A DNA stretch of 64,000 nt from Deinococcus piscis. Its GTDB lineage: Bacteria; Deinococcota; Deinococci; Deinococcales; Deinococcaceae. The stretch is taken from assembly GCF_014653275.1 (NCBI RefSeq), contig NZ_BNAL01000010.1:1-64000 (forward strand), read 5' to 3'. Shown piece after piece: positions 1 through 11,731 of this stretch. Both the position numbers and the translations under genes were made by a program. How positions within the stretch are numbered: position 1 is the stretch's first letter; the number at the start of each line of letters is the position of its first letter. Under the pieces are notes generated by a model, which saw only the letters and a list, made by a program, of their open reading frames with translations, made no database searches and was not told where the DNA came from.

Positions 1-95
1 GTTAAACTGCTTGCAGCTACGGAATCTTCGAACGTAGCCTGAAGGATTTTCCGTACCACTACCGGGGCCTTTTTTAACTTCTCTGGATTGCGTCC
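1..95 (+). other. 3' end of an upstream transcript, unidentified
   Basis: This short stretch before the first gene holds an open frame entering from the left edge that ends with TGA at 40-42. It is followed by GGGGCC and a run of six T at 70-75 that looks like the tail of a terminator on the plus strand. Too little is visible to say whether the upstream unit is a protein gene or an RNA gene. Confidence 0.25.
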
Positions 96-749
96 TCACT
101 CCTCAAACAGCGCAGAGCCCACCCGCACCAACGTGGAGCCTTCTTCTACCGCTGTCTCGAAGTCGCCGCTCATGCCCATGCTCAGCTCAGCCAGTCCCAG
201 GTCGTGTGCCCGCTGCGCTGTCTCCCGGAAAATGCGGCGGGCTTCGTCTGGCTGCTCATAGGGGGCCATGACCATCAGGCCGAGCACGTCCAGGCCAGTG
301 GCACGAACGCCAGACAGCACTGCTCCCAGTCGCTCAGGCTCGATGCCATGCTTCTGCGCTTCGCCGTTGTGCAGTTGCAGCAGCACGCCAGGAGCATGGC
401 CCCATTTCTGCGCATACTCAGCCACCACTTCAGCCTGCGACACGTCCTCAATGGCGTGGATCAGGGCGACCCGCTCCAGATACTTGACCTTGTTGGATTG
501 CAGCGGCCCGATGCAGTGCCACTCTGGCTGCGGGACACCCTGCGCGGTTTCGGACCACTCGCGCACTTTGTCGCGCACCTCCTGGCCCCGGTTTTCGCCT
601 AGTGGGAAGTCACCGTGGGTCAGCACCCTGGCCCGGATTTCTTCCAGCAGGTGTCCCTTGGTCACGGCCACCAGCCGGGCACTGCCCTGAAGGCGGCCTG
701 CGCGGGCCTCAGCGGCGCGGATACGGGCAAGCACGTCAGGGAGGCTCAT
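96..749 (-). CDS. yggS: YggS/PROSC family pyridoxal-phosphate homeostasis protein
   Basis: This 217-residue cytosolic protein has the single-domain alanine-racemase-like barrel that binds PLP without known catalysis and buffers the vitamin B6 pool. Visible signatures are LVAVTKGH with the PLP lysine near residue 31, [19 protein letters not shown], and the C-terminal phosphate-binding [21 protein letters not shown]. Length is typical. The open frame extends 30 codons upstream, but that part is low-complexity and lies inside the preceding gene. The ATG at 749 overlaps the stop of yqgE by four bases (ATGA), implying translational coupling. Family assignment is very secure. Confidence 0.95.
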   Translation of the reverse strand: MSLPDVLARIRAAEARAGRLQGSARLVAVTKGHLLEEIRARVLTHGDFPLGENRGQEVRDKVREWSETAQGVPQPEWHCIGPLQSNKVKYLERVALIHAIEDVSQAEVVAEYAQKWGHAPGVLLQLHNGEAQKHGIEPERLGAVLSGVRATGLDVLGLMVMAPYEQPDEARRIFRETAQRAHDLGLAELSMGMSGDFETAVEEGSTLVRVGSALFEE

Positions 750-1288
750 GCCTGCGCTCCCCCGCTGGCGACGGTACTGGGATCCACACCCAGCCGGTCC
801 AGCGCCGCTTGCCAGCGCTCCTCTGCGGGGGTGTCCCAAATCAGGGCCGGGGCCGCTTCTTCCAGCCAGAGCCAGGCTCCCTCACGGGTTTCTTGCTCCA
901 GTTGCCCGGCACTCCACCCTGCGTAGCCCAGCAACAGATAGTAGGTCTGCCCAGTGGCCCGCACCTCGGCAAACGTTTCGGCATGGCTGGTCGCCAGCAG
1001 TCCCTGGGCCAGCCGCAGCTCTCCGCCCGTGCCTACCGGGCGCTGATACAGGCACCAGCCCACTTGCGGCTGCACCGGCCCGCCCAGCAGCGCCGTGCCG
1101 CCTGCGTCTGGCACGTCGGGCAGCAGCTCGCTGACGGGCGTGCCCATCGGCTGATTGACCACCAAACCAGCGGCTCCCTCTTCGGTATGGTCCAGCAGCA
1201 GAATCAGCGCGTCGCCAAAGAAGCTGCCGCGCAGGTGCGGACTGGCGACCAGAAAGGTCAGGGGTGGAGTGTGGGATAACTCTGGCAT
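746..1288 (-). CDS. YqgE/AlgH family protein (UPF0301)
   Basis: This 180-residue protein is of the UPF0301/AlgH family, whose biochemical role is unsettled. Family features visible are [23 protein letters not shown] at the N-terminus, the [10 protein letters not shown] motif, [12 protein letters not shown], and the late [15 protein letters not shown]. The start ATG is preceded by AAAGGAAG, and a TAAACT box lies farther upstream, so this is a leadered gene downstream of the lon 3' end. Its stop overlaps the yggS start as ATGA, so the two are probably one operon. Confidence 0.92.
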   Translation of the reverse strand: MPELSHTPPLTFLVASPHLRGSFFGDALILLLDHTEEGAAGLVVNQPMGTPVSELLPDVPDAGGTALLGGPVQPQVGWCLYQRPVGTGGELRLAQGLLATSHAETFAEVRATGQTYYLLLGYAGWSAGQLEQETREGAWLWLEEAAPALIWDTPAEERWQAALDRLGVDPSTVASGGAQA

Positions 1289-1338
1289 GACGGTCTCTTC
1301 CTTTCTCAGTTTAGAGGTCTGAGGGTCCGAGGGTCTAA

Positions 1339-1417
1339 AGGTCTAAGGGGAAAAAGAATGAGGGTCAAAGAGCTGAAAAATGCTCCTTGACCCTGCAACT
1401 CTTGGACCCTTAGACCT
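1339..1417. repeat. Nested inverted repeat, GGTCTAAGGG family
   Basis: An 11-bp perfect inverted repeat, AGGTCTAAGGG at 1339-1349 and its complement at 1407-1417, encloses a second 8-bp inverted repeat, AGGGTCAA at 1371-1378 with TTGACCCT at 1387-1394. It lies just after the lon stop and before the yqgE promoter, so it can act as the lon terminator. The same words recur at 23952-24069 between ackA and pta. Confidence 0.7.
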
Positions 1418-1420
1418 CCC

Positions 1421-3889
<2,469 letters not shown>

Positions 3890-4014
3890 AGTGAAACTCC
3901 TTTTTGCCTGGCAGGTCATTGAGAAGGGCCACTCAGGGCCCACGGAAAATCAGGGAAAGGTCCGCCGGGAGAAGAGAAATGCAGGGGCACGGGACCGCTT
4001 GTCCATGCAGGAAA

Positions 4015-4035
4015 CTTGAGTGCAAGTATATCAAG
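4015..4035 (-). promoter_or_regulatory. HAIR-type HspR operator upstream of lon
   Basis: Read on the minus strand this is CTTGATA-N7-ACTCAAG, a 7-7-7 match to the HspR-associated inverted repeat consensus CTTGAGT-N7-ACTCAAG with mismatches in one arm only. It overlaps the -10 box of the lon promoter, the position expected for a repressor operator. HspR repression of protease and chaperone genes is known in Deinococcus and actinobacteria. Assignment to this site is inferred from the motif. Confidence 0.82.
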
Positions 4036-4054
4036 TCATGCTTTATTCTTTCAA
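4025..4054 (-). promoter_or_regulatory. Sigma-A-like promoter of lon
   Basis: On the minus strand TTGAAA (4049-4054) and TATACT (4025-4030) are separated by 18 bp, a near-consensus housekeeping promoter. Transcription should begin near 4017, giving a leader of about 130 nt before the GTG start. The HAIR element covers the -10 box. Confidence 0.8.
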
Positions 4055-4071
4055 GTAGACCTCTGCTGGGA

Positions 4072-4395
4072 TTAAGTCTTGCTCAGGCCAGGGCCGTGGG
4101 CGTCCTCAGCAGGAATTCGGATGCTGTCCACCTGCACGCCGTAGCGCAGCAAAATGGTCTTGAGGCGCTGCGTGGCGGTCAAAGCCAGCGCCCGGTCCGC
4201 AGGGTCAAAGGCCAAAGTCAGCCGGCCCGGCTGCCCGGTGCGGGGTTCCTCCACCTGAATCTGAAGTGGGCGGCGAAAAGCGGGGTCAGCCGTCACGTCG
4301 CGCAGCACCTGCACGAATTCCAGCTCACCCAGGCCTTCCAGGGCAAACGCGATGCCCTGCTGTTCGCGTTCAGGGGCAAGGGGGGAATCGGTCAT
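4072..4395 (-). CDS. Conserved hypothetical protein, 107 aa
   Basis: I do not recognise a named family. The protein is soluble, acidic at the N-terminus and without signal or membrane segments. It has alternating strand and helix character and a late LKTILLRYGVQVDSIRIP segment. It ends with a polar tail. A TAGCCT box at 4403-4408 sits 7 nt before the ATG with no Shine-Dalgarno, suggesting a leaderless transcript. It is followed on the same strand by the lon promoter, so it is probably a separate unit. Confidence 0.75.
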   Translation of the reverse strand: MTDSPLAPEREQQGIAFALEGLGELEFVQVLRDVTADPAFRRPLQIQVEEPRTGQPGRLTLAFDPADRALALTATQRLKTILLRYGVQVDSIRIPAEDAHGPGLSKT

Positions 4396-4535
4396 ACGTC
4401 TTAGGCTAGGGCTCCGGCCTTCAAGCGGCGGTGAGTGCGCCTGCAGAAACCTTTGGGCAAGGCCCCTCGGCCCCGGCTGATTTGGCCGCCGGCTGACTCA
4501 GCCTTCTCGCAAAAGCAGACGCTAAGGTACAGAGT

Positions 4536-5750
4536 GTGAAGAGACCTGGCCGCCCACTGCTAGCCCTGCTGTTCCTGGCCGCCGTCTTGCCAGGCAGTCT
4601 GGGCGCAGCGCAGCCAGCCCCTGCCAGCACGGAGACTGCTACGGAGACTTCCACCGGCACGTCTGGGCCAACCGAGATTTCTGGACCAGCCTCCGCCCAG
4701 ACGCCCGCCTTTTCGGCGCAGAACTCGGCCACCACGCAGAATATGGTCGCCGCGCAGAACACCGCTCCTGCACTGCCCCGCACCTCTTTTGGTGGGGCGA
4801 CCCGCTGGAACGCGGCCACGCTTCAGCCTAGCCAAGCGGCCTTCGAGCTCAAGGCTCCGGCGGGCACGGGCGTCACGCTTACCCAGGTCGGTTCTACCGT
4901 CTTTGAACTGTCGGGGCTGGAGGTGAGCGGGCTGGGCAACGCGGGCAACGCTGCACTGGAACAGCAACTGCGGGCCAACTTCCAGGCGCTGGACGCCCTG
5001 GGAGAGTCGCAGAGCCGCACGGTGAGCTTGCAGGTGCTCAGCCGCAGCCCAGCAGGCACCGAGCTGATCACCCGCTGGTCCGATACGCCCGGCACAGGCA
5101 CAAGCACGCCAGCGCAGGAGGTACAGTTGCGTCAACTGCTGCTGCCCGGCGGCGTCCGTGGGCCAGTAGAAGTCAGCAGTCCGGACCCGGCGCTGGCCGC
5201 CCGCTACCGACTGCTGGGCAGCGCCGAGCTCGAAAGCCTCAGCCCGGAAGCCGCCGCGCCTTATGGCACAGTCCTTGAGGCGGGGGACCGGGTGAGTGGC
5301 CTGAGCCAGCAGCCGGTGCTGCCGCTGTTCCGCGCCGCGCTGGGTGTGGCACCGGCGCTGCGAGACTGGGCCCTGCCGGACCTGAGCAGCGCCGAGGTCA
5401 GCAGTGCCGAGCTGCCCGCGCTGGAAGTGCGGCGCGAGCGGGTGTATCAGGGTCAGAACTCACGCGGAGACTTTCTGTTTCAGACGCAGAGCCGCGCTCA
5501 GCCCTGGCAGCAGACCGTGCAAGGACCAGCCGGTATCCCAGCTCCGGACGCCGGACGCAGCAGCCTGACGCTGGAAGTGCTGGACATGGCCCAGATGAGC
5601 CAGGCGGTCTACCGTGCCGACGGCCTGCCCCACTCGGCCTTTGAGTTCAGCACATTGCAGCTGCAAGTCACGGCCCGCCGGGGTGCGGCGACAGTGCGCT
5701 TCACCGTGCAGGTCCGCAGCACCTCGGCCCTGCGCCCGCTGGGCAACTGA
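4536..5750 (+). CDS. Exported protein of unknown function
   Basis: This 404-residue protein starts at GTG 4536 with a signal peptide (basic MKRPGRP, hydrophobic LLALLFLAAVLPG, then AAQPAPAS). A Thr/Ser/Ala/Glu-rich, probably disordered linker of about 70 residues follows. The remainder is strand-rich with no catalytic motif I can recognise and no cysteine pattern. A TAAGGT box at 4523-4528 lies 7 nt before the start, so translation may be leaderless. The stop codon abuts the mutY GTG (TGAGTG), so the two are likely cotranscribed although the functional link is unclear. Confidence 0.78.
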   Translation: MKRPGRPLLALLFLAAVLPGSLGAAQPAPASTETATETSTGTSGPTEISGPASAQTPAFSAQNSATTQNMVAAQNTAPALPRTSFGGATRWNAATLQPSQAAFELKAPAGTGVTLTQVGSTVFELSGLEVSGLGNAGNAALEQQLRANFQALDALGESQSRTVSLQVLSRSPAGTELITRWSDTPGTGTSTPAQEVQLRQLLLPGGVRGPVEVSSPDPALAARYRLLGSAELESLSPEAAAPYGTVLEAGDRVSGLSQQPVLPLFRAALGVAPALRDWALPDLSSAEVSSAELPALEVRRERVYQGQNSRGDFLFQTQSRAQPWQQTVQGPAGIPAPDAGRSSLTLEVLDMAQMSQAVYRADGLPHSAFEFSTLQLQVTARRGAATVRFTVQVRSTSALRPLGN

Positions 5751-6788
5751 GTGCCGCCCGCCCCTGCCCCGGCGCTACGGACAGCGCTGCTCGAATGGTT
5801 TGACCACGCCCGGCGCGACCTCCCCTGGCGGCAAGGCCCCGAGGGCGGGCGTGACCCCTACCGTGTCTGGGTAGCTGAAATCCTTCTGCAACAGACCCAG
5901 GTGTCGCGGGGCCGACTGTACTACGAGCGCTTTTTGGACACCTTTCCGACGGTGCAGGCCCTGGCTGCTGCCCCACAGGACGCCGTGCTCAAGGCCTGGG
6001 AAGGCTGCGGCTACTACGCCCGCGCCCGCAACCTGCACCGGGCCGCTGGGATAGTGGCGCAGGCTGGCTTTCCGACCACCTATGACGGCTGGCTGGCCCT
6101 GCCGGGGGTGGGGCCATATACAGCGGCGGCGGTGAGCAGCCTGGCTTACGGAGCAGCGCACGCCGTGAGCGACGGCAATGTACGCCGCGTGCTGGCCCGC
6201 GTGCAGGGCGAGCGTCAACCCACCGATGCCTGGGTGCAGGCCCAGGCCGACGCACTGCTGGACCCGGCGCGGCCCGCCGCCTGGAATGAGGCCGTCATGG
6301 ACCTGGGAGCCACGGTCTGCACGCCCAAGGCCCCCGACTGCCCCCGCTGCCCTCTGCGCGAGTGGTGCGCCGCCTACGCCAGCGGAGAGCCGACCGCCTA
6401 CCCCGCACCCAAGCGGCGGGCAGCTGTGCAGGAGATACGCGCCGCCGCGCTGCTGGTGGGCGACACCGAGCACGCCCTGCTGGAACAGCGCACCGGCACG
6501 CTGCTGGGCGGCCTGTTTGGGCTGCCGCTGGAAGAAGTGAAACCCGGCGAAAAGGACATGGACACCGCGCTCACCCGCTTGCAGCATCGGCTCGGGCTGG
6601 TGGGGACAGCTCCCACCCTGCTGGGCGAGGTGACGCACGCCATGACCCACCGCCGCTTGCAGATCAGTGTGTACTGGCTGCCGGGCACAGCGGCACCAGG
6701 CCGAATGACTGCTATCGGTGAAGCGGCCCTGTCACGGCTGGACCACAAGGCTCTGGCGCTGCTGCGCGGACCCCAGCGGCTGCTCTGA
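5751..6788 (+). CDS. mutY: A/G-specific adenine DNA glycosylase MutY
   Basis: This 345-residue base-excision repair enzyme removes adenine mispaired with 8-oxoguanine. The HhH-GPD core shows the catalytic Glu43 in VAEILLQQTQV, the HhH LPGVGPYTAAAV, and Asp141 in VSDGNVRRVL. The 4Fe-4S ligands are C190-X6-C197-X2-C200-X5-C206. Residues from about 215 on form the NUDIX-like 8-oxoG recognition domain. The GTG start directly follows the previous gene's TGA with no spacer, indicating reinitiation. Fits the oxidative-damage repair capacity of Deinococcus. Confidence 0.96.
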   Translation: MPPAPAPALRTALLEWFDHARRDLPWRQGPEGGRDPYRVWVAEILLQQTQVSRGRLYYERFLDTFPTVQALAAAPQDAVLKAWEGCGYYARARNLHRAAGIVAQAGFPTTYDGWLALPGVGPYTAAAVSSLAYGAAHAVSDGNVRRVLARVQGERQPTDAWVQAQADALLDPARPAAWNEAVMDLGATVCTPKAPDCPRCPLREWCAAYASGEPTAYPAPKRRAAVQEIRAAALLVGDTEHALLEQRTGTLLGGLFGLPLEEVKPGEKDMDTALTRLQHRLGLVGTAPTLLGEVTHAMTHRRLQISVYWLPGTAAPGRMTAIGEAALSRLDHKALALLRGPQRLL

Positions 6789-6915
6789 AACCGGGGAGCT
6801 AAGGGCGCATCATATACGCATCTTTTTCCAGGACCGTCTACAATCAGGGCCATCTTAAACTCTGGTTCTAACGTAGCTTGTTTCGCCCTTTTCTCTATTG
6901 CCAACAGGAGAATTT

Positions 6916-7914
6916 ATGCGCCCAGCTGTTCCGCTCGTCTGCTCTGCTCTTTCGCTCACGCTGCTGGCCGGCTGCGGCCCCAGCTCTACTCCCACGGCGG
7001 ATATAAAGCGGGGCGAACGCGCCCTAGCACACATGGAGCACCTCAGCCGCAACATCGGCCCACGCGTGCAGGGCACTCCAGCTGAGGCGCAGGCCCGCGA
7101 GTACGTCGCTGCTCAGCTGCGCGCCGCTGGCTACCAACCTGAACTCCAGCCCTTGACCGTGACCCGCCGCAACGCAGCTGGTGAGGTGCAGACGGTCACT
7201 TCCGGCAATGTGATGGCCGTGCAGCCAGGGGCCTCAGATAAGGAAATCATCGTGGTGGCGCACCTCGATAGCGTGGACACCGGGCGCGGTGCCGATGACA
7301 ACGCCTCGGGTGTAGGGGTCCTGCTGGAAGCTGCCGAGGCGCTGCGGGGCAAGCGACTGCCCCACACAGTGCGCTTCCTGGCTGTAGGGGCCGAAGAAGG
7401 CTATAGCGATGGCCTGCCGGGCGGCTTCCGCAGTGGCGGCCTCAAAGGCTCCAGCTTTTACACAGAGCAGATGAGCGACGACGCACTGCAAAAAACCCTG
7501 TTCGTAGTGAACCTGGACAGCCTGGCTGCCGGCGATCACATGAACATCTATGGCTCCGCAGGCGAAGGCGGCTACGTGCGTGACGCCGCATTGGAGCTGG
7601 CCCGCACCCTGGGCCATGACATCCGCACCAGCCCCGGCCTGGAAGGTGAATTCCCGGCGGGCAGCACTGGCGACTGGAGTGACCACGCCCCCTTTGCCAA
7701 GCGCGGCCTCCCCTATGCCTACTTCGAGGCAACCAACTGGGAGCTGGGCGACAAGGACGGCTACACCCAGACCGAGAAGGTCGGCAGCGTCTGGCACACA
7801 CCGAATGACACACCTGAGTTTCTGAATGCCCAATTCCCCGGACGCACCGAAGCGCACCTGAGGGCCTTTAGCGACGTGCTGATTCGCCTGCTCCAGGCCC
7901 CTCCGAGCCGCTGA
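6916..7914 (+). CDS. M28-family metallopeptidase lipoprotein
   Basis: This 332-residue precursor has a lipoprotein signal, basic MRP, a hydrophobic stretch, then lipobox LLAGC with Cys near residue 18, so it is probably anchored to a membrane facing outward. The M28 di-zinc core is visible: AHLDSVDTG (His and Asp), ADDNASGV, the GAEEG pair with the catalytic Glu, VVNLDS, and WHTPNDT with the last His ligand. The ATG at 6916 follows AGGAGAATTT. Likely an aminopeptidase releasing amino acids outside the cytoplasm, in line with proteolytic nutrition. Exact specificity cannot be read. Confidence 0.9.
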   Translation: MRPAVPLVCSALSLTLLAGCGPSSTPTADIKRGERALAHMEHLSRNIGPRVQGTPAEAQAREYVAAQLRAAGYQPELQPLTVTRRNAAGEVQTVTSGNVMAVQPGASDKEIIVVAHLDSVDTGRGADDNASGVGVLLEAAEALRGKRLPHTVRFLAVGAEEGYSDGLPGGFRSGGLKGSSFYTEQMSDDALQKTLFVVNLDSLAAGDHMNIYGSAGEGGYVRDAALELARTLGHDIRTSPGLEGEFPAGSTGDWSDHAPFAKRGLPYAYFEATNWELGDKDGYTQTEKVGSVWHTPNDTPEFLNAQFPGRTEAHLRAFSDVLIRLLQAPPSR

Positions 7915-7947
7915 AGTCTCCCTGAGGGACCGGCTTTGCCAGGGAAG

Positions 7948-7985
7948 CAGATAGGCAAAGTTCTTTCAAATCTTTTGCCTATCTG
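7948..7985. terminator. Perfect 12-bp inverted repeat after the M28 gene
   Basis: CAGATAGGCAAA at 7948-7959 pairs perfectly with 7974-7985 around a 14-nt loop. It lies 33 bases past the M28 stop. The bases after the right arm are AAAAGTATTTTCT, not a clean T run, so a factor-dependent stop or an operator for the next gene are alternatives. Confidence 0.55.
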
Positions 7986-8031
7986 AAAAGTATTTTCTCT
8001 GCATGTGTAGCGAATGTTAACGTATATGGAA

Positions 8032-8037
8032 TATAGT
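8032..8037 (+). promoter_or_regulatory. -10 box of a probable leaderless transcript (cyclophilin)
   Basis: TATAGT ends 5 nt before the ATG at 8043 and no Shine-Dalgarno is present. Transcription would begin at or next to the start codon. Confidence 0.55.
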
Positions 8038-8042
8038 TTCGC

Positions 8043-8909
8043 ATGAGAAAAAACTTACTGAGCTTGGTGGTGGCACTTGCAGCAGGCTGGGCTTCGGCTG
8101 GTGGGACGGAACCTGCACCGACTCCAGAGGTTTCGGCCCCAGCGGCTCCGGCTGCCGCCTGGCTGACGCTGGACCCTGAACATGTCCTGGTCATCGAAAC
8201 CAGCAAAGGCACCATGATGGTGGAAATGCGCCCGGACCTCGCTCCCAAAGCGGTGGAGCGTATCAAGCTGCTGGCCCGCGAGGGAGTTTACGACGGGCTT
8301 CAGTTTCACCGGGTGATTGACCTGTTTGTGGTGCAGACCGGCAACCCCAACAACAAAGACGGCGGCACCTCGCAGTATCCCAACCTGGAGCCGGAATTCT
8401 CAGGGCGATTGGCGACTGATACCGACTGGACCCAGGTGACCCGCTCCGCAGACGCCAACTCCGGCTTTCTGGGCTCCATGCCCATCCTGACCGTGTCCGA
8501 TACCGAGACCCGCCGCCGCAATGTGGACAACTTCCAGGCTTGGGGAGCTTACTGCCCTGGCGTGGCCGGGATGGGCCGTGGTGATGACATCGGCAGCGCC
8601 AACAGCGAGATTTTCTTTATGCGTGGAGCCTCCTCTTTCCGCCTGGGCCTGAATTACACCGCCTGGGGCAACACCGTGATCGGGGAAGAAGTCATCCGGG
8701 CCGTGAATGCCGGTGAGCCCCCTACCCAACCAGACACGATGACGCGGGTGCGGGTGCTGGCCGATCTTCCAGCGGCAGAGCGGCCTACGGTGCAGATTCT
8801 TGACCCTGACAGCGCCACATTCCAGGCGCAGATTGCGGCCAAGCGCGCCGAAAAAGGTGCAGATTTCAGCATCTGCGATCTGAAGGTGCCAGCCCGACTG
8901 GTTCAGTAA
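8043..8909 (+). CDS. Exported peptidyl-prolyl cis-trans isomerase, cyclophilin type
   Basis: This 288-residue protein has a signal peptide (MRKNLLSLVVALAAGWASAG) and a Pro/Ala-rich linker to about residue 40. The cyclophilin fold follows: VIETSKGTMMVEM, APKAVERIKLLAREGVYDG, LQFHRVIDLFVVQTG with the active-site FHR, and IGSANSEIFFMRG. Insertions around 120-175 make it longer than minimal cyclophilins, so catalytic competence is likely but unproven. Predicted to assist folding of exported proteins. It stands alone downstream of its own promoter and is convergent with comEC. Confidence 0.9.
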   Translation: MRKNLLSLVVALAAGWASAGGTEPAPTPEVSAPAAPAAAWLTLDPEHVLVIETSKGTMMVEMRPDLAPKAVERIKLLAREGVYDGLQFHRVIDLFVVQTGNPNNKDGGTSQYPNLEPEFSGRLATDTDWTQVTRSADANSGFLGSMPILTVSDTETRRRNVDNFQAWGAYCPGVAGMGRGDDIGSANSEIFFMRGASSFRLGLNYTAWGNTVIGEEVIRAVNAGEPPTQPDTMTRVRVLADLPAAERPTVQILDPDSATFQAQIAAKRAEKGADFSICDLKVPARLVQ

Positions 8910-8948
8910 GAACTGGCTGATCAAACGGTACTCCGGCTGCTGCTCCGT

Positions 8949-11198
8949 CTACTTTGGCAGCGGCCAGAGTACCGTGCCCTGTGTGTCGGTGCGCCATATC
9001 CGCGTGCCCGCCGCGTCCAGTCGCTCACGGACCTCACGGCTGGGGTGCCCAAAAGTATTGAAGCCTACGCTCACCACCGCTTCCCGCGCCCCCGTCTCCT
9101 GCAACAGCGCCGCTGAGGTGCTGTGCCGGCTGCCGTGGTGCGGCGATTTGAGCAGGTCCACCCGGCCCAGGCCCAAGCTGTGCTCCAGGGGCGCGGGCAG
9201 GTCGCCCAGCAGCGCTGCCCGGAAGGTCTGACCGGCCCGCCCCGTGGCCGTGAGACGCAAGGCGACGCTGTTTTCGTTGGGCTCGGTGCTCCAGAAGTTG
9301 CCCTGCGGCCACAGCACGTCCAGCCGCAGCCCACCCGCCTGAACATAATCGCCGCGCCGCACCTGGCGCACCGGCACGCCGCGCTCCTCGGCCACACTGA
9401 GCAGCTCTGCCAGGGCAGCATTCTCCGGGTCCAGCTGACCGATCCACAGTTCGCCTACCGGCATGGCCCGCAGCACGCCGCTCAATCCCTCGATGTGGTC
9501 CGAGTCAGAGTGGGTCGCCACCACCACGTCCAGCGCGTGAACCCCCAGTGAGTGCAGCGCCGGGACCGTGGTGCGGCTGAGGTCGTAGTCGCCGCGTGGG
9601 GTACCGCCGCCGTCTATTAGGGCGCGCAGTTCGGGGGTCTGAATCAAGGTGGCGTCGCCCTGGCCCACATCCAAAAAGGCCAGTTGCCGGGGCGGGCTGA
9701 GCCGGGGCGGCAGGGCTGTCAGCAACATACAGGCCAGCAGGGTGCCCAGCGCTGCCGGTGCCCGGACGCGGCCCGTCAGCCACAGCACTCCGGCCAGCGC
9801 GGCCAGCCCGTAGGCCAGGTAGCCCGCCGGACCCACCGCGCCCCAGGGCAGCAGCGGCCAGCGCCCGAAGGTTTCGGCCAGCCACAGCAAGGCCGCACTG
9901 AGAAGTTCCAGCGGCCACTTCAGCGCAGCGCCCAGCGGCCCCAGTAGCCCGGCCAGAAAGCCCAGCGGAATCAGCAGCGCCATCAGGGGACCGGCCAGCA
10001 GGTTGGCGGGCAGCGAGGAAAGCGGCACTCCCCCGAATGAACCCGCAATCAGAGGCAGCGTGGCGGCCTGGGCCAACAGGGTCACGGCCACGCTGCCGGT
10101 CAGCCACAGCGGCGGCCCTGGCCGGGTCCAGGCTGCGGGCAAGCGGGCCAGCACACGCGGCAACAGCAGCAACCCGCCCACCGCCAGAAACGACAGCTGG
10201 AATCCTGGCGTGATCACCCACAGCGGGTAGCAGATGAGCAGCCCGGCGGCCACAAGCGCCACCAGCGAAGCGGCGTCCAGCCGTCCCCGCCCCAGCCACA
10301 GCGCGGCCAGTCCCAGCAGACCGGTCAGGCCCGCCCGCACCACGCTGGGCGAAGTGTTGACCACCATGCCCAAGTAGGCCAGCAGGAACAGCACCGGCAC
10401 CGCGTACCGTGCCCAGACCGGCAGCGGCAAGCGGGTGAGCAGCAGCGTGAGCGCCCCCACCAACAGGGTGACATGCTGTCCGCTGAGCGCCAGCAGGTGC
10501 GTGAGCCCAGAGCGCTGAAAAGCGTCGCGCACAGTCACACCCGGCGAAAGCTCCATCTCGTTCAGGTCAGAGCGGTCACCCAGCTCTGCGCCGCGCAGCA
10601 GGGCCTCGGCGCGGGGGCTGAGGCCCTGCCAGCCAGACTCAAACCAGCCCTGCACCGTGCCCTTGACTGAAGCGGACGGCTGAGCCGCCCCGACCTCGGC
10701 ACCTACCAATACAGCCGTCGGGGCCAGCGTGAGCAGTCCGCCCTGCGAGCGCAACCAGGCCGCCTGGTCAAAGCCTCCCGGCACCGTACGTGTACGGGGT
10801 GGCAGCAACCGGCCATGCACGGCTATGCTCCCGCGCCGCTCGGCGGGCCGGGGAGAGAGGGCCACGCGGGCGGGCGGGTCATGCAGGGTCAGAAATTGAC
10901 CGTCCCAGTCACCTCTGAGCGTGACCTGCGCGCCCAGCCAGGGCCGCAGCGGATCGGGCCGCGCCTGTACCGTGTGCAGCGAGGCGAAGGCCAGTGCCCC
11001 CGCCAGCACGGCCCCGGCCACTGCCCAGGGTCGCCGTTCCCAGGCGGCCAGGCCCAGCAGCAGCGGCCACAGTGCCCAGTCCCAGGGGTAGCCCAACGCT
11101 GGCAGCAAGGCCCCCAGCACACCCAGCAGCAAGAAGACTGGGCCGCCCAGTTGGGGAGCCGGGGACGGGGCCACAGTGTCTGGCTCTGCCGCGCCCAT
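8949..11198 (-). CDS. comEC: DNA internalization competence protein ComEC/Rec2
   Basis: Inner-membrane channel that passes one DNA strand into the cytoplasm during natural transformation. The protein has N-terminal membrane segments, an OB-like region, the Competence domain with [15 protein letters not shown] and many hydrophobic helices, then a C-terminal metallo-beta-lactamase-like nuclease domain. That domain shows [38 protein letters not shown] and [11 protein letters not shown]. Start is uncertain: ATG 11198 (749 aa) is used, but an in-frame TTG at 11228 overlapping the comEA stop would give 759 aa. It follows comEA directly, so the pair is an operon. Confidence 0.93.
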   Translation of the reverse strand: MGAAEPDTVAPSPAPQLGGPVFLLLGVLGALLPALGYPWDWALWPLLLGLAAWERRPWAVAGAVLAGALAFASLHTVQARPDPLRPWLGAQVTLRGDWDGQFLTLHDPPARVALSPRPAERRGSIAVHGRLLPPRTRTVPGGFDQAAWLRSQGGLLTLAPTAVLVGAEVGAAQPSASVKGTVQGWFESGWQGLSPRAEALLRGAELGDRSDLNEMELSPGVTVRDAFQRSGLTHLLALSGQHVTLLVGALTLLLTRLPLPVWARYAVPVLFLLAYLGMVVNTSPSVVRAGLTGLLGLAALWLGRGRLDAASLVALVAAGLLICYPLWVITPGFQLSFLAVGGLLLLPRVLARLPAAWTRPGPPLWLTGSVAVTLLAQAATLPLIAGSFGGVPLSSLPANLLAGPLMALLIPLGFLAGLLGPLGAALKWPLELLSAALLWLAETFGRWPLLPWGAVGPAGYLAYGLAALAGVLWLTGRVRAPAALGTLLACMLLTALPPRLSPPRQLAFLDVGQGDATLIQTPELRALIDGGGTPRGDYDLSRTTVPALHSLGVHALDVVVATHSDSDHIEGLSGVLRAMPVGELWIGQLDPENAALAELLSVAEERGVPVRQVRRGDYVQAGGLRLDVLWPQGNFWSTEPNENSVALRLTATGRAGQTFRAALLGDLPAPLEHSLGLGRVDLLKSPHHGSRHSTSAALLQETGAREAVVSVGFNTFGHPSREVRERLDAAGTRIWRTDTQGTVLWPLPK

Positions 11199-11220
11199 CC
11201 GTCCCAGAACCCGCTGCGGC

Positions 11221-11616
11221 CTACTCAAACTTCACCAGTGGCTCAAGCTGCTCTAGCGTGGCAGGGCCGATGCCTTTGACCGCGTCCAGGTCGGCCAGCG
11301 AGCGCAGAGGCCGGGCTGCTTCGATGCGCCCGGCCAGCGCAGGGCCAATTTCCGGCAGGGCTTCCAGCTGCTCGCGGGTGGCTGTATTCAGGTTCAGCCG
11401 CCCCGAAATCAGCGGCTCCACACTGGCCGTGCGCGGATACTCCGGGGCGGCCTCGCCGGTGGCCTGCGTCACGGTGAGGGGACCGGGGTCTTGCCGCAGC
11501 ACCTGTGGAGCGCGCACCGCCGGAAACAGCAGCGGCCACAGCGTCAGTGTGGCGAGCAGCAGCACGCCAGCGGCCAGAACGGCTGTCCAAAAGGCTTCCC
11601 CGCGCCCCCAGTCCAT
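11221..11616 (-). CDS. comEA: Competence protein ComEA, helix-hairpin-helix
   Basis: This 131-residue DNA-binding competence protein has an N-terminal membrane anchor (WTAVLAAGVLLLATLTLWPLL), a flexible linker, and two helix-hairpin-helix motifs: GRLNLNTATREQLEALPEIGPALAG and LADLDAVKGIGPATLEQL. It captures duplex DNA outside the inner membrane and feeds ComEC. Start ATG 11616 is chosen because a TAGACT box (11624-11629) sits 7 nt upstream, the leaderless layout. The frame stays open farther upstream but loses the anchor-first architecture. Confidence 0.92.
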   Translation of the reverse strand: MDWGRGEAFWTAVLAAGVLLLATLTLWPLLFPAVRAPQVLRQDPGPLTVTQATGEAAPEYPRTASVEPLISGRLNLNTATREQLEALPEIGPALAGRIEAARPLRSLADLDAVKGIGPATLEQLEPLVKFE

Positions 11617-11731
11617 GGTCTGAAGTCTAATAGAAGGGGCGCGCTGTCCACGCCACATCTGCTGCGCGGCGCGGACGCTCCGCCGCCCTCTGCCCCTTTT
11701 CCTCACGGGGAGCGCCACGTACACTCAGGCC
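11617..11731. promoter_or_regulatory. Divergent leaderless promoters of comEA and cdd
   Basis: A 115-bp gap drives two genes apart. TAGACT at 11624-11629 (minus) is 7 nt from the comEA ATG, and TACACT at 11720-11725 (plus) is 6 nt from the cdd ATG. Neither start has a Shine-Dalgarno. Confidence 0.6.

Noticed and set aside
1..95. Possible end of a stable RNA gene at the left edge
   Set aside because: No tRNA, tmRNA or rRNA signature could be confirmed in so short a piece.
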